Positions 43,200 through 53,599 of a stretch of DNA of 64,000 nt are shown in pieces. The number at the start of each line of letters is the position of its first letter. Positions within the stretch are counted from its first letter, which is position 1. A program made the position numbers and the translations under genes. The DNA lies in NCBI GenBank assembly GCA_026168455.1, contig CM047425.1, forward strand, positions 47,750,362-47,814,361, in the 5' to 3' direction. A model generated the notes under the pieces. The model was not told the origin of the DNA. It ran no database searches and was given only the letters and a program-made list of their open reading frames with translations. Source of the DNA: Theocolax elegans (lineage: Eukaryota; Arthropoda; Insecta; Hymenoptera; Cerocephalidae).

Positions 43200-44235
43200 T
43201 AAGGTAAATATGAATCCAATCTCTATTCCAGATGTTATGGAGACGAGGCAGCTTACGGGGAAGGGGAGAAAGAGGCCGATCGACGAGCCAGTGACGTCCT
43301 CTAATGGGAGAGGAGCCCATAGTGCCATCTCCGCGAAACGTGGCAACGTGGCAAATCCCACCCCCTCCAGCACCATCATCTCCAACACTCCCCCGGGTAC
43401 TGCCTCGGGGAGACGGACGACCGGACGGATACCGGTACAGGGGGTACGTGCCGTTCAGCACGTCAGAGGAAGAGGAAGGAGCCAGACGAGAGAGAAGAAG
43501 GGGAGAGATCCTTAAAGCGCCGAGGTCGACCACGAAAGGTCACCTGCGCGTACCAACCAGCTGCAAACTCCGAAGAGCCCAAAAACCCCACCGCAGCCCT
43601 CTTCAGCTCCAGCGTACCATTTGCCTCTCCCTCCAGCTCCAGCTCAAGTGACCCCGCCCTCACCCCATGTACAATTATTCCCCAATCCCCTGGAACAATT
43701 CCCAAAAACTATCACCCAAATCTTCCAAGACCCCTCCCAACCTCAAGCCCCAGCCCGCATCGTCCACTTTGTCCCTATTCCTATTTCTTGCCCCCCTCCA
43801 GTTATCCTCCCGCAAGTAGCCCAACCAAATCCAGCTCCCACCGCTCTCCCTGGCCCCAGCCAACCTTCCTCACCCCCGGAAGTGGAACTCCGTTCAGGAC
43901 CGGGTACTTCTACCATCCCATCCCCGTTGTCCCTGAACATTTCCCCACCCCCCAATTACCCCGTACCCTCTGGCAACTTGTGGGAATCGTCTCGTCCAGC
44001 GGACAGAACAATGCCCCGGCGAAACCCGGTAGTAACCAGTGCCATGCCCCCGCGATCAACGGCCTATAGTGGCCGTAGGAGGTAAGGCTGTTGGAATTGC
44101 GGCAATAGATACCACAGCTGGAAGGAGTGTCCAGAATACCGCACCACCTTTTGCCGCGGTTGTGGTAAACCCGGGGAGAGGATTGAGACCTGTCCCGAGT
44201 GCCACAGTGAATGGTTGGCCTCACTAAACATACAC
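43200..44235 (+). pseudogene. gag-like ORF with Pro-rich region and CCHC knuckle
   Basis: The + frame 43621-44085 is very Pro-rich (PPAPAQVTPPSP, PSSPPEVELRSG). A single TAA (44083-44085) is followed in the same frame by CWNCGNRYHSWKEC (CX2CX4HX4C) and CRGCGKPGERIETC, where Glu replaces the His, then a CPEC pair and a stop near 44235. This arrangement suits a retrotransposon gag. 43210-43515 (GRKRPIDEPVTSSN, Arg-rich end) may be its N-terminal part in another frame. The block is markedly more GC-rich than its surroundings. No pol follows. The antisense ORFs here are shadows. Confidence 0.6.
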
Positions 44236-45186
44236 CTTAAATAAGGGACTATGTATATCTTTTTTTTTCTTTTATATAAATATGATATTATTGATAAAAT
44301 ATGTCTTTTCTGTTTATTAAACCTACAAGAAACCATCCACGAATTTAGTAAGATTAAATATTTAATTTCATTTCCAGTAAATATATACTAATTGAAGCTG
44401 TTACTTGTTATAACCATTACTTGAAACAAAATCGTATACCCACACGTAATTAAAACAGATAGGGGTTGAAAGTAGTTATTCGGATAAACTTCAAGCGTAC
44501 CAAGTTTTTTTTTGTTATTTTAAAATTTCTTTTAACGAATAAATTAACTAAAACCAAATGATATGACTGATTCATTAATTATTCATTTTATTATTATAAT
44601 AATGGTAATAATTTATCTCAACGAACCACTTTCGAGGAGGTGAGCAGCTCACCAGGTTAGTAATGAATAAAGATTGTTTTTGTTTTTTATAAGTATTACA
44701 ATTCCTTATTGTCTTTGGATGAGTGTTTCATGTTAGGATGGGTAATGAATGTCGCGAACGCCGGAATTGGTCGAAAAAAACAGCGTAAATAGAGTTGTAA
44801 GTCAGTTACACGTATACCGAAACGGGATAAATTGTCAGTAAAGAAATTTTTACACTCAGCGTGTCACTCTCATACACAGATTAACTCTAAAAAGAAGCTG
44901 TTCCAAGTTCCAGTGTTCCAGAATTTAAGAGACCTATACACGTGTCATTTAGTAAAGTTTTGTTTTCCTTCTCCTGTAATACCATAATTACTTAGTTATA
45001 GTAAGTCATAAAATTGCGACACCACAACGCAGACAAATACACATTACCCCGTGTAGACGGCACCGGTTGTCTTAGATTAAGTTTCGGAACCGGTAATTGA
45101 TAAATTGTAATTTCGGTATGTGCATTGTGCCCTTTCGCGTATTCTGAATCGAAGTTAAGTATAACTTCGGTTTGGGAGGGGGGAGT
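44236..45186. other. No recognised gene
   Basis: AT-rich sequence to 45120. Nothing coding or clearly repeated was noticed. Confidence 0.4.
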
Positions 45187-46547
45187 TGTGACGTTGTAGT
45201 TGTACTACAAGTCACATTAAATCAAAGTTAATACATAATAGCATATAATAGCAGTTAATATATAATAGCACCCACGAAGCTTACTATGCGAAGTAAGCGT
45301 GCTATACTACAAACTTATACACATATGCGAATGTGTAAAATGATAGAAGCTCACTATGCGAAGTAAGCATGTTCTGTATTAAGTAGAGGAGGTACGACTC
45401 CTAATACCTCACAATAGCACATACACACACACTGCTCCGTTGATCCAGTGATTATGGTACCTCCAAGTACCATCAGTCAATTAAGTCCCACCAGCATTCC
45501 CTCCTTGTCCCATCGACTCCATGTAGTCCTCCCCAAGAGAAGATTTAGACCTCCATCCGTTGATCAGGAAAGAAGCACCTTGCGTGGAACCATAGTATAG
45601 TAAGGAATGAGGATGGAAAAGCTATACTTTTATACAGCTTCTCCCAACAAGATCAGAGGACACAGGAGTTGAAGTGACAGGTCGAGTTAGAGGTTAGGAC
45701 GACGCACGGGTAAAACACTTAACTCACAAAGGAATTATCCATACATACCCAAGGACTTATCTAGAAGCAGCTTGGCGAATCCTGAGTACCGATGAGTGCT
45801 ACTGCCTACTCGACGTCGTTCCAGAGACGTAAACGCCTCCTCGCCGTGCGAAAACGCAGCACCGGGATTGTAGCCGTCGACTCGTACCGTACCTATAATA
45901 TACGGTAAACGGCTCTTTTTAGTCTAAAAGCTTCCTTCTTTGGAACGAATAGTCATCTTACCTCTCAGCGAGTCCTCCAGCAGTACTCGTGGATACGTCG
46001 TCGAGATCTTCTAGCACAACGCCCTGGAAGTATCAACTTGAGAAGCCTCGTCGACTTCAAAGAATCAACACTGTGAACGGACGACACGACGTCCGTCGAG
46101 CGCGCACGACTCGAGACTCGAGATCGGCACGCGTGCGCACCCGATTCTCTCGCGGGGGACTCTCCGCATCGAGAGTCACGAACCAGATAGCGACCGACCA
46201 CCGAGCTTGCCGGTACTCTCGAGCAGATTAATAAACACGTGTGGTGATTGAATGATCCAGGAAACGATCGTCCAGGTGAGGCGTGCTCCCGTTCCTCTTA
46301 TCCGGCTCCCAATCAAGTGTGTGTATGCGACGCGAATAACGGCGCGGGGCGACCCGATATACGCGCGAAAACGAGCGACCGCGGCCAACGTGACTGGCGA
46401 AAGTTAATTTGTATACCTGCGGGGTTCGGTAACGAAGTTCCGTACTTCGTTCTTTATTCCTTTTGGAGAACCTCAAGTGCCGAATAAATATAATTTCTAT
46501 TCTTTTAATTTTGTTGTTCCGCCCTAATCCCCAGCGGACTCATCACA
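45187..46547 (+). mobile_element. LTR-like element (TGTGACGTTG...CATCACA)
   Basis: Begins with a hairpin of the same architecture as the 33.2 and 54.1 kb elements: GTGAC, bulged G, TTGTAGT, TGT, ACTACAA, GTCAC. It ends CCCTAATCCCCAGCGGACTC, then ATCACA, similar to the CCCTGATCCCC ends of the others. Two direct copies of a GCTYACTATGCGAAGTAAGC hairpin lie at 45280 and 45349. The 3' half is CpG-rich. AATAAA is at 46483. No clear target duplication is seen (GGAGT versus ACTTA), so one boundary may be wrong. The overlapping ORFs 45965-46487 are not supported. Confidence 0.6.
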
Positions 46548-46619
46548 ACTTATATGTATAATTTTCATGACTTTATAACTATATATGCATCCTACAAACG
46601 AAATGATATCAAGATTTGC

Positions 46620-47202
46620 ATGAAATTTTAATTATAAACATTAATTGAATATTATTGCAGTATTACTGACCTTCAGTCAATAAAAAATCAAATATTATGA
46701 TTTTTGACATTGTTCGACTTAGTTGATATTACTGAAAATATCACAGATACTTTTAATTACATGTACTTTGTGTGTACCAAACCGCTTAGTGGCGTAATTA
46801 ATAGGACAAAAGTTAGTTTTTCTGCAAACCTAATTGAAGAAATAAAAAAGTTCATGGCTGTCAGTAGACGATAAACATGAACATATTCAATTTGAGATAA
46901 TTAATAATTTTAAAAATACTGATAGCTTCCACTTCCCATTTGCAACAAAAAATATCTCTAACAATTTTCTCCTGAGCTAAATAGTTTTAGAGAAAAAAAT
47001 TCATATTGTAATATGATACGAATAATACCTTTATGAATTTTTCTCTAAAAAGTACATGTAACTAGAAGTATCTGTGATTTTTTCAGTAATATCAAATGAG
47101 CCGAACAATGTCAACAATCAAAATATTTGATGTTTTAGTGACTTAAGGTCAGTAAAGTGCAATAATATTCAATTAATGGTTATAATTAAAATTGCATTGG
47201 TA
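46620..47202. mobile_element. Foldback MITE with arms of about 150 bp
   Basis: 46623-46771 and 47052-47199 are reverse complements at roughly 85 percent. Shared blocks are ATTTTAATTATAA, ATTAATTGAATATTATTGCA, ATATTACTGAAAA and CACAGATACTT with TACATGTACTTT. The 280-bp centre is non-coding. Confidence 0.75.
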
Positions 47203-47414
47203 TCTTCATATAACTTCCAAACTTAAGGCGGCGCCAAAGCCTCTTTAGAAATTTAAATTTCGCGCCAAAATCTGAATAGCTTATTCCGTGTTTATTGTCA
47301 AAATAATTGTTTTAAATTAAAATAAAGTGTTGTCCCCGCAAGCCATCTTAACAAGCAACATGTCTGTCAAGAGACAGTAAATAATATTGTTTCGTTTTTG
47401 ATAAAAATTTCACT

Positions 47415-48033
47415 TCAGGACCATTATTTTAAGTTACAGAGAGTCAAAGTTGACATTACAGCACTTTTTTGCATTATATGCCCATTTTCATGAATTTGCA
47501 GCTCCCAGGGGATGCATTTTTCACGAAAAACGTAAATATGACTCTTTTTGTAAAATTTTCTGAATTTTTCATTAAAAATTCTTTTGAAGTTACAAATGTA
47601 TGCTGTCACACTCTTGTAAATCACTTAAACCTTAAATAGTGAAAATCAGCAATTCTGCTCCGGACTTTGGAAACCTAATGCTGCATAAAAGATGTCTTTT
47701 TATAGTCAGAAACTGCCTATAAATTTGCAGAGTGGGTCTAAATCATTAAGATCACATATGGTCAAAATATCTGGGAAAAGTGCCCGAAATATTAATAAAA
47801 ATGTATATTTCTCCCTTATAACGATAAATCTATGATCATTGCAAAAAAATGTATGCACTTACCTTGGAGTGGTAGAAAAGTATCTTTACCTGTTTCAGTA
47901 TCCATCTAATCACCTGTAAGCTGCTAAAAATACAAATATTATTATACAATTATAAAAAATTAATTTTTAAACATTTATAATGCTGGATTTTTAGTTTTAC
48001 AACCCTTACAAGAATTATAATACTAATCTGAAT
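47415..48033 (+). repeat. 620-bp dispersed repeat, copy 2
   Basis: Direct copy of 26511-27133 with scattered substitutions and small indels. It keeps the 66-codon minus-strand frame (47624-47424) and the exon-like island with GTAAGT donor near 47862. It abuts the I-like retrotransposon fragment that starts at about 48036. Confidence 0.78.
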
Positions 48034-48807
48034 AGACGGCATTGATTATCTCTCTCTTCAAAAACTGCCTATTAACTGTCACCTGATTTTATTGGATATA
48101 TTTAATGAAATCTATACAACAAACGTATATCCATCAAGTTGGAAAAATCATTATATCCATTTTATTGAAAAACCGGATGGGAAGAGTGTTAGACCAATCT
48201 GCCTATCCTCGTGTCTTAATAAACTGCTAGAAACAATGTTGAAAAACAGATTACAATGGTGGGTCGAACGGAATAATATTCTTCCCTATAGCCAGTCTGG
48301 ATTTCGCAAAGGGCAAAGCACACACGATAACCTAACTAACTTATCAGACTGCGTAATTGACTCTTTTAATCGAAACTTTGATGTGATGGCTGCGTTTCTC
48401 GCTGTCAGTGGAGCATTCGACAATGTTGACATACAAATTTTATTAAAAATCTTAGCTGATATAGGTTGTCCACTTAACTTAATTAAATACATACAAGCTC
48501 AAACATACGAAAGATTAATCTTCACCGATATCACGGGAGACGCAGCCAGATTTGTACATAAAGGCGTCACACAAGGAGGAGTTTTAAGTCCACTTTTATA
48601 CTGCATTTATGTCTCAAAGATAACCGAAAATGTACCAAAAAGCGTGAAAATTTCACAATTCGCTGATGATATTGGACTTTACTGCAGCCGAAAATGTAGA
48701 ATTTCAAGCCAAAAATTACTCGAAAAAGCCGTTAAACAAATTTCTTACAACTTAAATAAACTTGGTTTAGAACTCTACACACATAAAACAAAATTCATAC
48801 ACTTTAA

Positions 48808-50188
48808 CCCTTTGAAGCACAGTGTTCATCCTGATGGACACATTGATTTATTGCTTCTTTTGCCATTTTAGAACAACATTATTGATTTCAACAGGGTCTT
48901 TTACATTCTTTCAGTTCATTAATAGTTCAAAAACATAATTTTGCAGTTGAAATCAATATATTGGGTTATTTTTTAATATTTTTAAATGAACAAAGAAGAA
49001 AAAAATTGAATTTTTGGGGAGAAATTCATTATTGACGCGAATAATGTGAGTATCTCTTTCAAATTTGGTATACAAAGGTTTTTGGGGTCGCTGAATAAGA
49101 ATATTGCATGAGATTCCGAAAATTCTGCATCCAAGATGGCGGATCTAAAATGGCGGATATAACGTTTTCCCTATATCGATACAAATACTCTAGAATTCAT
49201 CTCTAAAGGGTTTTTGGGGTCGCTGAATAATAATTTGACATAAGATTTCAAAAATTGTGTATCCAAGATGGCGGATCTAAAATGGCGGATATAACGTTTT
49301 CCCTATATCGATACAAATACTCTAGAATTCATCTCTAAAGGGTTTTTGGGGTCGCTGAATAATAATTTGACATAAGATTTCAAAAATTGTGTATCCAAGA
49401 TGGCGGATCTAAAATGGCGGGCAATAATATTTGCTATATTGATACCAATACTCTAAAATTCATATCTAAAGGGTTTTAGGGGTCGCAGATAACGATTCTG
49501 ATATCAGGTTTCCGAAATAATGCTTTCAAAATGGCGGATATGTATATTTTTATGTTGGCTTGAATACTCTCAAACTCATATCTAAAGTGCCTCAATCTCA
49601 GTGATAATCAATATCATACTAGTTTTCTGAAATTCTGCAGCCAAGATGGCTATATTATTTTGGATATATTATTTCGGAAATCTGATATCAGATTCGTTAT
49701 CAGCGAGCCCTAAAAGCCTTTACATTGAATTTTGAAGTATTCAGGACAATATAGAAAAAAAATGCCTGTCCGCCATTTTGAATTCGCCATTTTGGAGACA
49801 TCACTTAGGAAACCTGATATCAGATTCGTTATCAGTGACCCCTAAAACTCATTAGTTATGAATTTTAAAGTTTTCAAGCGAATATAGAAAAAAATCTATG
49901 TCCGCCATTCTGAATCCCTCATCTTAGATACAAAATTCGAACAATCTAATGTCAGATTCATGATCAGCGACCTCAAAAACCCCTATATATAAATTTTCAT
50001 TTAAATATCCTGGAGAGAAAAATGTATGCTTCAAAGATTAAAAATCGTTGTCCGCCATATTGAATCCGCCATCTTGAATACATAATTTCATAGATCTGAC
50101 ATCTGATTCGTAATCAGCGATCTCAAAAACCCCTATGTACAAATTTTCAGCCAATCAACTCTAATAGAAAAATGTATGCCTCAAAGGG
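48808..50188. mobile_element. TTAA element 1 with internal 132-bp repeats, inside the RT
   Basis: TTAA is at 48804-48807 and 50189-50192. The terminal inverted repeat is CCCTTTGARGCA. The left half carries tandem repeats of 132 bp, in which CCAAGATGGCGGATCTAAAA recurs at 49131, 49263 and 49395, decaying to about 49640. The right half (49650-50160) holds inverted, diverged versions (CGCCATCTTGAA, TTCGTAATCAGCGA), so the whole folds back. There is no transposase. The visible end of the RT open frame at 48871 runs into this element and is artificial. Confidence 0.83.
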
Positions 50189-50192
50189 TTAA

Positions 50193-50706
50193 GGGGATGT
50201 CGGAGCTATAGCCTCCATCAAAAGCCGCTCGATCTCTCGGTTTCGAATGGCGCTGTAGTCAGGTGTCGATTTCTACGATAAACGTACTTAAAACATAAAT
50301 TATAAATTTTACAGCTACATAGAGCTGTTGAAAGATACTTTCCCCCCTAGCTATGACTAAACTTAAGGTAATTATAATATTACTCTTGGAATCAAATGTT
50401 TATTTTTTTAAAGAAATGTGAAATACGTCTCATATTCAATGAATCTATATCTGCCGTAATGCTACACACAACGTATTTCACATTTCTTTAAAAAAATAAA
50501 CATTTACTGCCAAGAGTAATATTACAATTACCTTAATTTTAGTTATAGCTAGGGGGGAAAGTATCTTTCAACAGCTCTATGTAGCTGTAAAATTTATAAT
50601 TTATGTTTTAAGTACGTTTATCGTAGAAATCGACACCTGACTACAGCGCCATTCGAAACCGAGAGATCGAGCGGCTTTTGATGGAGGCTATAGCTCCGAC
50701 ATCCCC
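50193..50706. mobile_element. TTAA element 2, near-perfect 235-bp hairpin, directly adjacent
   Basis: Ends GGGGATGTCGGAGCTATAGC and its complement. TTAA is at 50189-50192 and 50707-50710. The arms, about 50193-50431 and 50472-50706, are almost identical in inverse orientation around a loop of about 40 bp. The few differences suggest recent origin. Removing both elements with one TTAA joins FIHFN to KHNIHPG in frame. Confidence 0.87.
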
Positions 50707-52172
50707 TTAACAAACACAACATCCACCCTGGTCAAACTGAAATATCTATAGTTAACACCAAAATAAAATCATGCAGTAGCGTCAAATATCTCGGCATTAT
50801 ATTTGATTATAAATTAAATTTCAGAGAACACGTTAACTACATACATGCCAAATGCCTGCGAAGTTTAAACCTATTAAAATTCTTACGAGGAACATGGTGG
50901 GGATCAGACCCCGAAAGCCTAATAATATTATATAAAAGTTATGTACGTTCCTGTATAGACTATGGGTGTTTTATCTACTTCCCAACTCAGAAAACACTGA
51001 TTGAAAAAATTGAAAAAATACAGTATGCAGCAATATGCTGTAGAGATAACTACAGATACAAAAACTGGCGAAACACTAAAAAAAATCAAACACCCTAATG
51101 CACTAATAGACCGAATAATCGAGAAAGAAAATGCAATTGCTATCTATACCGACGGGAGTAAGGCTAGTGAATCTTTATCGGTGGGAAGTTCCTGCATTTG
51201 TTATCAACTAGATAAATATGTTACAATAAGTACTTACAAGGAAGCATCTGTCTTCACAGCGGAATGCATAGCCTTAATGTTTGCAGTAGAAGTGGGCTTA
51301 ACACAACCAGATAAAGATTACATAGTCTTTACCGATTCATTAAGTGCCATTCAAGCTCTAAATAAATTCGAAATAAATATACGCACCAACCCATATATCT
51401 ATGAAATACGGAAAAAAGTCCAAAAATTTTATACAGTTTCGAATGGAAAAACTATAAAACTCGTCTGGATCCCGGCTCATATCGGAATAAAGGGCAATGA
51501 AGCTGCAGATACACTAGCCAAGGAGGCATCCCAAATAGCACCCGATCATGCATGCAAAATTCCATTTTCAGATTTAAAAGAATCATATAAAATCATGAGT
51601 AAAAAAAACACTAACAAGAATTTAATCAACAATGGTCTAACAAAAGGCATCGAATTTTTTCAAAATTATTACAATGACGAAACAAAACCTTGGTTCTATA
51701 ACATACACCTACCAAGAGAAACCATTTCAATTATTAATAGATGCAGATCGGGACACTATAATCTGGCTTCCTCCTTGGCTAAATATAATATAATTCAAAA
51801 TCCCTATTGTAACTGTAGCAACAAACATTTTATACAGGACTTGGAACACATTTTTTGGCAGTGCGCTTTATACAATACGCAACGCACCGAATTTTTAAAA
51901 GATTTATTGAAGCAAAATTTTCAGCTGCCTCTAAATAGTTATACAATACTACACAAGCCAAACAAGATCATATGTAAAATCGTTTACAAATATTTACAAA
52001 AATGTAATTTACACATATAAACACAAAAAGTTTAAATATCAAAATGTACAAACTACAACGTCAATGTATGCGGATAAAGTAATATAAAATTCTGTAATAT
52101 TACATGTAATGTACCAATATGTATCAGCTAAATAATCCTTTTTAAGGATTGAGAAAGCTTAAATAAAAAAAA

Positions 52173-52798
52173 AACTTTTAAGTGTAAAATAAATTATTTT
52201 GTAAGCAACGAAAGAGTCGTACGTACGAATTATAAGGCTGAAAAATTGTTTACGCACCATGGGTAAACGTCGCGTCATTACAGTTCTCGGCTCAAATTTC
52301 GCCTCGAACAGGAATGAAGCGAGGCTTACCCAAGGTACATAAATAACTAATATATATACATATTGATTTAGTGTATTTGTACTTTTCACTAATATTTATA
52401 TTCATTTTTATTCAATATTTTTTTATAATTACACTAAAAATAATTATAATAAAAGTATAAATTTATAACATAGAAAATGAAATTTACAGATCAACAAAAA
52501 ATGTGATATACTAATTTTATTTCATTTTTTAAATATATAAATCTACTTATAAACTTTATTTATATTTAAAATATATTTATAATTATTATAATAAATTTTT
52601 AATAAACGTACTTTACGTTTCTCTTTTCAAAAATAATTTATACGAATGCAAAAGCAAATACTATTACTTACCCATTATTCATCCAATATTGTGGCCCATC
52701 ATTTAATTTAAAAATGCATAGAAGTAATTTTTGAAATATTTTTTCCGATATATATAATTTATCAGGCTGTGCGAACCAATATACTTCATTAAGTAAGG
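52173..52798. other. AT-rich stretch, no supported gene
   Basis: The minus ORF 52668-52850 (RLTLGLPATIVDEEKALLNE, FQKLLLCIFKLNDGPQYWM) looks protein-like, but I cannot assign it. Part of its start overlaps the repeat at 52799. Confidence 0.35.
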
Positions 52799-53000
52799 CT
52801 TTCTCTTCGTCTACTATGGTTGCTGGAAGACCCAGAGTAAGCCTTTTCAAAAATTAAAAATTGAAATTGGCGATTTAACCACGGCTCTCCAGCTTTGGTT
52901 TCCTCAGTAAGGAGCTAGAGCCCTTCTTTAGACGCCGTTCACAGTGGAAAGCGACGTCAAATGGATATTGAAACAGCTATTCTTATGCCTTGTATTCGAC
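52799..53000 (+). repeat. Diverged arm of the 35.7 kb hairpin family
   Basis: Similar to 35620-35800: CTACTATGGTTG(C/G)TGGAA, CTCCAGCTT..., CCTCAGTAAGGA(G/A)CT and TTAGACGCC. Only one arm was recognised here. From 53001 to 53600 nothing else is seen. Confidence 0.6.
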
Positions 53001-53599
53001 TGTTTCGCTATCGGGTAGAGAGAACAGTCAGATCCCCCTACTGGTAAGAACTCCAAGCCCGATAAATTCTGAAATTTTGAAGTGTAACCTTCAAGTTTGA
53101 GCAGCAATAAAACTATGTTGTAAAAAATGCAATACTTGTCAACGTGTACAACTATAAAACCAGTTAAACTTTACGTTATGTTTAAACACAGTGGCGCTAC
53201 ATGTCGACGATTGTATATGCGTTATGTTATCTGGCGTCCATTCCCGAAAATTTGTTCAGTATATTGAAAAATAGTAAAAAGATAATTTTGAATTTACTTA
53301 CGCATGTGCCTTTGCAAGTTTCAGTGAAAGTGAAAACAAGACAATGACAACAAATATTTTTATTAATTTATCAATTAATTTCCTTTAACCAATTATTTTA
53401 ATCCTGAAGTCGAAATTAAGATGTTCAAATACCAAAATTTAATTTTATTATTCTCGGTTATGTAGATTGTATAAATACTTCATTAAGAGTTTACTGTATA
53501 ATATAATACATAAAAATTATTGATATAGAGAAGAAATAACAGGTTACCTATAAAAGTTACATATATGCAATTTTCTTTGCTAAATAATATATTACTTAA

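Larger units (their letters stand above)
48036..52172 (+). pseudogene. I-like non-LTR retrotransposon: RT and RNase H, split by two TTAA elements
   Basis: RT from about 48036: GIDYLSLQKLPINCHLILL, GFRKGQSTHDNLTNL, AAFLAVSGAFDNVDIQI (catalytic Asp position), KGVTQGGVLSPLLYCIYVSK and QFADDIGLYCS (catalytic box, 48655-48690). It continues to FIHFN at 48807 and resumes at 50707 with KHNIHPGQTEIS, KSCSSVKYLGIIFD and SLNLLKFLRGTWWG. RNase H follows in 51001-52020: AIYTDGSKASESL, FTAECIALMFAV, FTDSLSAIQAL and GNEAADTLAKEAS, so all four acidic positions are kept. After it comes a CNC...HIFWQC cysteine cluster. The 3' end has AATAAA and poly(A) near 52160-52172. The 5' end is truncated. RT plus RNase H with poly(A) fits the I group. 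Apart from the insertions and a shift near 51000 the frames are well preserved, so it is a fairly young copy. Confidence 0.9.

Noticed and set aside
45965..46487. Arg-rich ORFs of 70-82 codons on both strands
   Set aside because: They are explained by the CpG-rich 3' half of an LTR-like element, and no frame is conserved in related copies.
45187..46547. Full-length LTR retrotransposon
   Set aside because: No second LTR, primer-binding site or pol was found, and no clear target duplication is present. It is reported only as an LTR-like block.
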